This document shows positions 1-6,404 of a stretch of 9,353 nucleotides of DNA, one piece after another. A program made the position numbers and the translations under genes. Source of the DNA: CAZOHG01 sp964579725 (GTDB lineage Bacteria > Zhuqueibacterota > JdFR-76 > BMS3Abin05); assembly GCA_964579725.1 (NCBI GenBank), contig CAZOHG010000100.1, forward strand, positions 1 through 9,353, in the 5' to 3' direction. Position 1 is the first letter of the stretch; each line of letters opens with the position of its first letter. The notes under the pieces are model-generated. The model was given only the letters and a program-made list of their open reading frames with translations. It was not told the DNA's origin and did no database searches.

Positions 1-3000
1 CCGGCAAAACGTGGGTCACCTTGCACAAGCCCTGGAGAGCCCGTTTGCAGTATTCTCCCGTGGTGTCGGGACGAACGCGATTGTCGTACACAAGAGCGAC
101 CCGCTTCCCCTTAAATTGAGACAGGTTCCCAACGGGTTTTAGCAACGGTTTGGGATGCTTGACCTTTTTTCGCTTCGACGGGACCCCTAAAATGTCCAGG
201 CCCCACAGCTCAGTGGACGAGGGTACTTTCCCCTCACCGAATTTTTTCTCCAATTTGCTGTAAAATCGATCCAAAGAATCCTGCATGAAGCGGGCTTTTT
301 CGTCCGATTCTAATTGGTTAAAGCTGTGCTGCCCCTGGTGAAATACAAATACGTCAGTGGCCACTTTTAAGGTAAAACCCGCCTCGCGCAGTCGCAGGGA
401 ATAGTCCAGGTCGTCGTTTCCCAGGAACAGGTCTTCGTCCAAAAATCCCACTTTTTCAATGGCTTCGCGACGAATCATCACGCAAAACCCAATGAGCAAT
501 TTGGTTGGAAGCGAGATGCCTTTGTTTTTGTCATAAATCAAATCGGCCAATTTTTCCAGAGGGAAATTTCCGCGCCAATTGCGGTCAATGTAATTAGCAG
601 AATTCTGAAGGCCTGCCGCGTAATTGGAAATGGGGCCGACGGCGCCGGTTTTGTCGTCAAAATGCCGCAGCAAGCGAAGGGCCCACTCAAGCGTCACAAC
701 GGTGTCGGGATTCAAAAGAACGGCGTAATCACCTGCTGCGGCCCGTAAGCCTTGATTGGCCGCCCTGGAAAAGCCGAGATTTTCTTGATTTTCAATCACC
801 TGCACAGGGATGTCGCGAAGGGTCTTTTGGGCTATTTCCCGTGTTTTGCCTGTGGAGGCATTGTCCACCAAAATAACTTCGTAGGGAATGGTTGTGCAGG
901 CTTCAATGCTTCGGAGGCATTTCTCCAAAGTCTCTTCCGAGCGGTAGGTCACAATCACAATCGAAACGAGCGGTTTTTCAAATGGCACCCATTCTATTCT
1001 ACCCGGACGGTTAAACCACGAAAGGTAATGATTCTTAAGGTAATAGCGAAAATCATCCCGTCGAATAATGGAGCCCCATTTTTCTTGAAAGAGATCAATA
1101 TTATGGGGCATGTGGTCCTGCCGCCCTTCGGTCTTGGAAAGGAAATGAATCACTTCGCTCTTGGGTTGGTACACGATTTTGCGTCCTGTTCTTTTGACCT
1201 TTAGACAAAGGTCAATGTCCTCCAGACCGTTGACGTACATTTCGTCAAAACCGCCCACCGCAAAAAACAATTCCCGCGAAACTGCCAAACAGGCACCTGT
1301 AACCGCTGAATATTCCTCTTCCCGATTAATAAAATCAAGTTCTCCCGGCAGATTTTCGTAGATATGGTAAGGTAATAAATTATCTGTAAAAACCACACCG
1401 GCATGTTGAACTGTGCCGTCAGGGAACAGCAATTTACTCCCTACCACGCCAACACCAGGGCGTTTCAAGGTCGATACCAAGGATTCCAGCCAACCTTTTT
1501 GGGGAATCGTGTCGTTGTTCAAAAAGACGAGAACGTCACCCGAGGCCGCTTGGGCGCCCTGGTTGCACGCTCGCGCAAATCCAAGATTTTCTTTGTTGTG
1601 AAGAACCCGAATCCGATCGCCCAGTGAATCCAAATAAGTAGCCGTGCCGTCGGTAGAGGCATTGTCCACCACTAAAATTTCGTAGTCCGGGAAGCCCGTA
1701 TTTTTTTCGATTGCTTCGAGGCATTGTTGAGTAAACTGCAGTTGATTAAAAACCGGAATCACCACGCTCACTTTCGATTTGGACGGCTCGGAGACCAATT
1801 GTTTCAGTTCCCGGTACTTTTGTTTGATCACGGAACCTCTGGCGTAGTCGGTATCCAAAATAGCTTCCAATTGCTGCAAGGCGACCGACGGGTTCTCCCA
1901 GTAAATCGATTCGCTCAAAAATGGAATTAAAAGGGAAGTTTTGCGCGGGTCTGTCTTTTTTGTCCGGCTGAGCGCTTCAACATCCTGCAAGGTTTGCTTT
2001 GCTTTGGGATCGTTAGGAAGTACTTCAACCAACTTTTTGGCGTAGGCCAGGGCCATTTCGGGCTCACCAATCTGAATGTGTTGCCGAATATTTTGGAGAA
2101 GTTCCCGCGGATCGGTCGCTTTGATTTCAATCGGTAAAGCTTTTTTTTCGAATCCCTCTTCCGTGGATTTGCGCCACTTGAGCCAGGCCAATTTCTTCCG
2201 TGCTTCTGCGTCTTCTCCGAGGAGCACCAAAACATTTTGCCAGGCGTCGGTTGCTCGCTCCCATTTCCCATTCCGCTCAAACAATTCCCCCAAAACACGA
2301 AACGCTTTGGCCGAATAGGGCTTTTCTTTCAAAGCCAGTTCCGCCCAATGCCAGGCATTTTGAAAATCGCCTTGCTCGTAAAACATTTCCGCGATTATTC
2401 CCTTTGCCACGAGATCCAATTCCTGAACCGGTGGCAGATGTTGGAGCACATTTTGTTTTTGTTGAGCGCTGCCATTTTGGGAAATCCACTTATAGTAGCG
2501 GTTGTGCCACAATAAAATTTCCCCATGAAGCCGGTAGAAATCTTCTAAAACGGAAATATTCATTTGCCCGAATAAATCGGGCAGTTGAGCGTCAAACTGA
2601 AAAAAAACATCATCCTCAATCGTCCATTTTTTTGTCACAATTTGTTTGAGCACCCCTGAGCACCATTTGGCACAAATCTCTGGCAAATCCAGGGACAAAA
2701 TTTCCCCGAAAAGGCGCGTTAAGACGAACGCCTTCTCCAAAATTGGTTGTGGAACGGCAACGACTTGTGCATCTTTTTTTCCGTCCAGAAGCAAAAGAAA
2801 TTCGCGCCAGAATTTGGCTTCCTCGGAGGCCGGATTCTCCAATTTCGGGAGGAAACCTCTTGCCTTCTTGTAGCGTCCGTTTCGACACAAGAAAACAAAC
2901 TCTTGCTCTTTGGTCGATTTCCTCTGTTCTTTTAGGGAAACGAACCTTTCCTCCACCTTCTGCCAATCTACCGGGTTTTTCCGCGAGGTCCGAAGCAACA

Positions 3001-3934
3001 CGTCACTAACGGCCGAAAATTCGGGAAAAACGGGCTCCAGAAAAAGTTGAAGGGTTTTGCCAAGCGAGTAGGGGTCGTAGGCTTCCCCTTCAGGCACTCG
3101 GGCCTCTCGACCCAGTGCATTTCCGGGAGGCTCTATCTGCGGCAGGCCAGGAGCCGTTGCCCAACCAAAATCAATAATTACCGGCCCGTTTTCGGTAACC
3201 AAAATATTGTCCGCACGAAAATCGCGGTGACTCACCCCTGCTTCCTCCATTGTACGGACGGCAGAAATGAGATCTTCCACAAACTGTTTGGCTTCTTGAA
3301 AAGACCAATCTCGCACAACGGTTTCGGATTCGGAAAGCGTTTTACCCTCGAAATAATTCTCGTAAAAATAGCAATATCCCTTTTCCTGTTTAAAATTCCA
3401 CACTTTCGGAAAAAATTTGCCCTTTAATTTGGATAGAACACTAAATTCCTGCTTCCCGAAATCCCCTGACGTTTGTTTCACCAGCACGGTTTTACCGTTT
3501 TCCTCTACTTTGTACGTTCGGGAATAAATCTGCATTTCTCCAATTGAGACCAAGTACCGGCCGGTTAAAATCGTGTGAAACGGAAAGAGCAACGGACAAA
3601 CATTGATCACGGAACGATCGAGTGGAACAACCGGCTTTACGCCGGCGTTGACCAACACTTTTTTCAAAAAAGGCGTGAGGTCGATTTGCTGGTGCACACG
3701 CAAACGCCAAGCCGCCGACAACGAACCGAAGGACAGGAGCTTCTGAAAATAACCCGCTCCGAGAAATCCTTTGTGAATCAGGGCGTGGTAAGCCAACCCA
3801 ATGAGGTGATCTTCCGGGTGGAGTACATAGAAATTTCGGAATCGGAGTCTCCTTTCAAGCATTCGATAAGCCAACGCGTCGGGGAAATAATGGTCGCCGG
3901 GCTGCCGAACATCCACCAAAATGTAAGAAGACGG
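1..3934 (-). CDS. Main part of the large modular protein: nucleotidyltransferase end, kinase-fold domain, TPR region, two GT2 domains, start of a third glycosyltransferase (partial)
   Basis: An uninterrupted frame of 1,311 codons runs from the frameshift near 3934 off the left edge. Numbering it as residue 229 onward of the joined protein: 229-350 finishes the nucleotidyltransferase-like domain (VLHPEDHLIGLAYHALIHKG). About 355-515 is a kinase-fold domain with Lys381 (VLVKQ), HRDFRADN at 464-471 and DFG at 483-485. About 520-930 is helical, with two to three TPR-like units around 735-825 (MFYEQGDFQNAWHWAELALK). GT2 domain one begins VSVVIPVFN at 950 and has NND at 1034-1036 and EDID at 1133-1136. 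GT2 domain two begins VSIVIVTYR at 1218 and has NPD at 1303-1305 and DDLD at 1402-1405. From about 1505, KRVALVYDNRVRPDTTGEYC looks like the first Rossmann strand of a CgeB/GT4-like enzyme. Family 2 enzymes transfer sugars from nucleotide donors. If translated separately, GTG 3914-3916 or ATG 3860-3862 could be starts, but both fall inside the domain. Confidence 0.85.
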
Positions 3935-4617
3935 CCATTTTCGTCCAAAACATCCACCCTCCTTTGCACGCGGTACCAGAGCGACGTGGTGCGTTCGGCA
4001 TTTGTTAGGCGATCAAATTTCTCCACGTGTTCGGGGTGAATAAGGATGTCTAAATCGCTGTGGGGGCCAACCGCCACGCCGTTTGGTAAATTGTCCCAAT
4101 TCCGAATCACAGCATACACGATTTTTTCTTCATTAAGCAAGTCAAAAATCTCACCAAGCGATTTGTATTTTCGCGCTCGCAATTTTTGGTGGGCGCGAGA
4201 AACCTGTTTGCCGAATTCCAAAAACTCGGCATTGCTCATTTCCACCCGCAGGTCCCGCCAGTGCAGGTGGACAAAAGTTTCTTCATCGTGGAAAAAGGAA
4301 TCCCAGCCGGTGGGATATTTTTTGTACAGATTTTCGCACAATTCAATGGACAGTTCATCGGAGCCATTTTGGGGATTGAGTTCGGCTCGTCCCAATTCCA
4401 AATGCTGGTGGGATCGGGGCCGCCCGTTTTTGTCGTAGGTTTTCTTGATTTCGTCAAAAGCGTCCAGAATTTTTAGAAAATCCTCGTATTGAAATTCATA
4501 TCTCAAATTCCGAATGTGAAAATGGAACGTCTCACAGCTTTCCACAACAAACCGCTTATTAAAAATAGTGTTCTGGGTTAGTTTGCCTTTCGCCAAAATT
4601 TCCAGTGTTTTTCCCAT
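3778..4617 (-). CDS. N-terminal part of the large modular protein: repeated HxHxR unit plus nucleotidyltransferase-like domain; ends by frameshift
   Basis: The open frame encodes 279 residues from ATG 4615-4617. Residues 1-150 hold two copies of a short unit, around 29-48 and 113-133, sharing ETF, H-x-H-x-R-[ND]-L-R-x-E and a later FL; I do not know a named family for it. Residues about 153-228 look like a minimal nucleotidyltransferase fold: a helix (LGEIFDLLNEEKIVYAVIRN), then GPHSDLDILI with Asp188 and Asp190 as the probable metal ligands, then the start of a second strand segment. From about residue 229 the frame stops making sense (LLTFWWMFGS onward), while the minus-one frame continues the domain with YILVDVRQPGDHYFPDALAY. 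I therefore read the last ~51 codons as out-of-frame tail, not real protein. The true product is probably the fusion with the next entry. As it stands the domain would be cut in half. Confidence 0.75.
   Translation of the reverse strand: MGKTLEILAKGKLTQNTIFNKRFVVESCETFHFHIRNLRYEFQYEDFLKILDAFDEIKKTYDKNGRPRSHQHLELGRAELNPQNGSDELSIELCENLYKKYPTGWDSFFHDEETFVHLHWRDLRVEMSNAEFLEFGKQVSRAHQKLRARKYKSLGEIFDLLNEEKIVYAVIRNWDNLPNGVAVGPHSDLDILIHPEHVEKFDRLTNAERTTSLWYRVQRRVDVLDENGRLLTFWWMFGSPATIISPTRWLIECLKGDSDSEISMYSTRKITSLGWLTTP
3930..3937 (-). other. Probable single-base frameshift joining the two parts of the modular gene
   Basis: Upstream codons read VDVLDENG in one frame; the next sensible residues, PSSYILVDVRQPG, are in the minus-one frame. 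Both frames overlap without a stop only between about 3778 and 4012, and domain sense places the switch at the GGCC of 3933-3936. One extra G here (GGC CGT becoming GGG CCG) would restore a continuous protein. It may be a real mutation or a sequencing or assembly slip in a short G-run. Confidence 0.7.
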
Positions 4618-4703
4618 TTTCCGATACTTTCTTCGTCAGATTAATTGATTCTTGTCACATTTTTGTCGAATGTTCAGAATTAAACAAAAAAATAGGCGCG
4701 TGC
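4618..4703 (-). promoter_or_regulatory. 86-base AT-rich gap before the large glycosyltransferase gene
   Basis: The gap holds the terminator stem half and T-run and then AT-rich DNA. No convincing promoter stands out: TCGACA followed some 19 bases later by TTAATC resembles a poor -35/-10 pair. The ribosome binding site of the next gene is weak (GAAGAAAG about ten bases before ATG). A GGA triplet lies just before the ATG and another just after it (cGGAaaATGGGA), so CsrA control is conceivable, but neither matches the A-N-GGA core. An in-frame TGA at 4636-4638 excludes any start further upstream. Confidence 0.35.
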
Positions 4704-4712
4704 CTATTTTTT
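4686..4712 (-). terminator. Intrinsic terminator starting within the csrA 3' end
   Basis: On the minus strand the last csrA codons read AAA AAA TAG, followed by GCACGCGCCTATTTTTTTG. TAGGC (4702-4706) pairs with GCCTA (4693-4697) around a 4-base ACGC loop. The stem can extend through the flanking A-run (4707-4712) and T-run (4686-4692) to about 11 bp, with the T-run serving as the U-tract. Because the arms are symmetric it could also work on the plus strand. The GC part of the stem is only 5 bp, so strength is moderate. It suggests that the large gene downstream has its own promoter or depends on read-through. Confidence 0.65.
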
Positions 4713-4946
4713 CTCTTTCAAAATGATTTCAGCCAGAGAAATGATCTTGGCGTTCTGGCCGCCCGTCCCGGCTGCTTTTACATTTTCTTGTTTAATCTTT
4801 TCGTACAATTCCTTTCGGTAAATCGTCACGTCAGGGGGAGCTTGAATTCCGATTTTAACCTGGCCACCCCGCACACTAACAATGGTAATTTCGACATTTT
4901 CTCCAATCATTAAACTTTCGCCTGACTTCCTTGTCAATACGAGCAT
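4704..4946 (-). CDS. csrA: CsrA, translational regulator (RNA-binding carbon storage regulator)
   Basis: An 80-residue CsrA, a small dimeric protein that binds GGA motifs in mRNA leaders and usually blocks ribosome access. The N-terminus MLVLTRKSGESLMIG and the core VEITIVSVRGGQVKIGIQAP are canonical, and Arg44 in TIYRKELYEKI sits where the RNA-contacting arginine of the family lies. The protein is longer than E. coli CsrA (61 residues) and a little longer than the B. subtilis form (74). The extra C-terminal part (from about residue 57, ending SLAEIILKEKK) fits the extended type found in organisms that have FliW. The start ATG 4944-4946 has a good AAGGATGAG upstream. The TAG stop lies inside a terminator-like hairpin. 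Its neighbour fliW encodes the expected antagonist, and flagellar mRNAs are the likely main targets. Confidence 0.97.
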   Translation of the reverse strand: MLVLTRKSGESLMIGENVEITIVSVRGGQVKIGIQAPPDVTIYRKELYEKIKQENVKAAGTGGQNAKIISLAEIILKEKK

Positions 4947-5021
4947 GATCTCATCCTTGATTTTCGTTCGTCCGTCCGCTGCTTCCTGCCCTTCTTCCTC
5001 GAAGGCGGACGTTGAAGATTC
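4947..5021 (-). promoter_or_regulatory. csrA leader with five GGA motifs and a hairpin; probable CsrA autoregulation site
   Basis: This 75-base gap is the longest inside the flagellar run. Read on the minus strand it holds five GGA triplets (complement at 4996-4998, 4984-4986, 4975-4977, 4971-4973 and 4954-4956). The last is part of the csrA Shine-Dalgarno AAGGATGAG, seven bases before ATG. Two of the five fit the fuller A-N-GGA core (AAGGA and ACGGA). The arms CGTCCGC (5005-5011) and GCGGACG (4973-4979) are perfectly complementary over 7 bp and enclose a 25-base loop holding two GGA motifs. CsrA dimers bind GGA in single strands or loops and often bridge two sites, one covering the ribosome binding site. 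The sequence pattern is seen directly; the regulation is inferred. Confidence 0.6.
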
Positions 5022-5483
5022 TTAAGAATCCTCGCTTAGGATTTTTTCTTTTACAGTGTAGTCGTCGCTCACCACCACCACCTGCTTTCCAAGGCGCTTG
5101 CTAATATTAATGACCAACGGCCCCTGCAAATTGGCGGTCGATTGTTGGGGGTCGTCTTCAATGGTTACAATAGCGTACATGGCAATTTTGTCGTCCGGCT
5201 CGATTTGGAGCTCGACCGTGTCCCCGTCAAACAGTTCCGGCGCGTATTCAGGCCGAAACAAATGCGGATTAATAATGACAAAGCCCAGATCGGGATTGTC
5301 CACACAAATGAGCCATTGAAACGGTTGGATTTCCTCCGAATCAAATACGGAAAAATGCTTGCACTCTTCAAAGCCCGGAATTCCCTTGGGGAAATGAATG
5401 ACTTCTTGAGGGTCGATTTCTAAGATTCCCCAACGGCGCGTTTCCAATGTGTAGCGATAGGTTTTTGGTTTGACGTTCAACAC
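5022..5483 (-). CDS. fliW: FliW, flagellar assembly factor and CsrA antagonist (GTG start)
   Basis: A 153-residue FliW. In the system worked out in Bacillus subtilis, FliW binds either flagellin or CsrA. When flagellin is being exported, freed FliW takes CsrA off the flagellin mRNA and translation resumes. Family marks seen here are HFPKGIPGFEECKHFSV at residues about 30-46, PFQWLICVDNPDLGFVIINP at about 54-73, and NLQGPLVINISKRLGKQVVV near the C-terminus. The start is GTG (5481-5483); no ATG lies upstream in frame near it, and AGGAGAA sits eight bases before it, overlapping the flgL stop, so the GTG is well supported. csrA lies 75 bases downstream, so the antagonist and its target are encoded side by side. 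Confidence 0.95.
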   Translation of the reverse strand: MLNVKPKTYRYTLETRRWGILEIDPQEVIHFPKGIPGFEECKHFSVFDSEEIQPFQWLICVDNPDLGFVIINPHLFRPEYAPELFDGDTVELQIEPDDKIAMYAIVTIEDDPQQSTANLQGPLVINISKRLGKQVVVVSDDYTVKEKILSEDS

Positions 5484-5501
5484 GTGTTGTTCTCCTACCT
5501 T
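5478..5501 (-). promoter_or_regulatory. fliW ribosome binding site and GTG start, inside a 12-bp palindrome
   Basis: On the minus strand AGGTAGGAGAA runs across the flgL stop codon and gives fliW a strong Shine-Dalgarno sequence about eight bases before the GTG. The GTG itself is the centre-right part of a perfect palindrome, CAACACGTGTTG (5478-5489). The arrangement supports coupling of fliW translation to flgL. Whether the palindrome matters is unknown. Confidence 0.6.
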
Positions 5502-6400
5502 AAAAAGTTCACAAACGACTGCTGAATCATTTGTCCACCCACCTGCAAAGCCGCCTGGTACGCCACTTGTTCCGTTTGCAGGTCAATCATGGTTTTGGCA
5601 AAATCCGTGTCTTCGAGGTCAGCCATCGCAGAGGTGAGCGTCAGGGTGTCCTGATCAATCTCGTTCATTTGTTCCTGAATGTGGGCGTAGTGCACCCCAA
5701 CTTCACTCAGCCGCTGGATGACAATTTCCGACACATTTTTGAGGTCTCCAATGGATTGAGTGATTTTTTCAGTGTCGCCGTTTCGCAAGGCATCCCGAAG
5801 TTGAATGAGAATTTCAAAAACGTTCCCATCTCCTTGAAGCAGACCCTGCGTATTGGTGCTAATTGGCATTTTTTCATCGTCACCAATTTGCCGGTAAACG
5901 GGCTTATTAATATCTCCGGTGGGTTCCACGGCGGTAATTTCACCCTGGTCGTTCCGTGTAGCCTTAAAGGGAAGTTTACCGGTTTGTGTGCCCCCGAAAA
6001 CATATTGATCCATATTTTCCTTATTCGCCGTGGAAAACACGTGTTCCAAAATCTGGTTCACCTCCACAGCTATTCCCTTGAGATCGGATGCCGAAAGCAC
6101 CTTGTTGGCCCCTTGAATAGCCAAATCTTTGGCACGGGTAATAGCGTTTTGGAAATCATTGTAGTAATTTTCCTGAACGCCAAGTCGCATGAGGGCATCC
6201 TGTGCATTTTTCTTGTACTGCTCATTTGCTCGAATGCGATGTTTTAAATCCAATATTGTGCTGGTACCGGTGGGATCATCCGAGGGACGATTTACCTTTT
6301 TCCCGGAGGAAATCATCTCCTGTTCCCGATCCAGGCGTACCAGGTGTTCGTTCAGACTAAAAGAAAATCCACTGGTAATCATTTGGGTGGTAACGCGCAT
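5495..6400 (-). CDS. flgL: FlgL, hook-filament junction protein 2 (flagellin-like)
   Basis: A 301-residue flagellin-family protein, close to the usual FlgL length (about 300-320). FlgL forms the second ring of the hook-filament junction, between FlgK and flagellin. The N-terminal helix carries MRVTTQMITSGFSFSLNEHL, then ISSGKKVNRPSDDPTGTSTI at residues about 31-50, the flagellin-type signature SSGK.(I/V)NRPSDDP. The middle has DQYVFGGTQTGKLPF, typical of FlgL (yVFgGtqt..pPf). The C-terminal helix has DLEDTDFAKTMIDLQTEQVA and ends QQSFVNFLR. The position after flgK, and the FlgL-type middle, favour FlgL over filament flagellin. The start ATG 6398-6400 is four bases after the flgK stop, with AGGT from that stop region as the likely ribosome binding site. 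Confidence 0.95.
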   Translation of the reverse strand: MRVTTQMITSGFSFSLNEHLVRLDREQEMISSGKKVNRPSDDPTGTSTILDLKHRIRANEQYKKNAQDALMRLGVQENYYNDFQNAITRAKDLAIQGANKVLSASDLKGIAVEVNQILEHVFSTANKENMDQYVFGGTQTGKLPFKATRNDQGEITAVEPTGDINKPVYRQIGDDEKMPISTNTQGLLQGDGNVFEILIQLRDALRNGDTEKITQSIGDLKNVSEIVIQRLSEVGVHYAHIQEQMNEIDQDTLTLTSAMADLEDTDFAKTMIDLQTEQVAYQAALQVGGQMIQQSFVNFLR

Positions 6401-6404
6401 CTCT

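Noticed and set aside
752..1204. A 150-codon plus-strand open frame
   Set aside because: It is antisense to the boundary between the two GT2 domains, whose motifs are intact on the minus strand.
2200..2649. Plus-strand and minus-strand open frames of 70-150 codons across 1900-3000
   Set aside because: All lie inside the continuous frame of the modular protein, which reads through with TPR-like sequence; the alternatives have low-complexity, phenylalanine- and arginine-rich translations without domains.
2668..2685. TGGCAC resembling a sigma-54 promoter element
   Set aside because: The matching second element is absent at the required spacing and the site lies inside a coding frame.
3778..3933. 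The last ~51 residues of the 279-codon frame as a genuine protein C-terminus
   Set aside because: They read as out-of-frame sequence, while the overlapping frame carries the expected continuation of the domain (VLHPEDHLIGLAYHAL).
3920..3950. Programmed minus-one ribosomal frameshifting at the break in the modular gene
   Set aside because: I see no X-XXY-YYZ slippery heptamer in the right phase and no obvious strong downstream stem; a missing base explains the data more simply.
5531..6247. A 238-codon open frame on the plus strand opposite flgL
   Set aside because: It lies entirely over flgL, which has clear flagellin-family motifs; the plus-strand translation has no recognisable domain and looks like a shadow of the coding strand.
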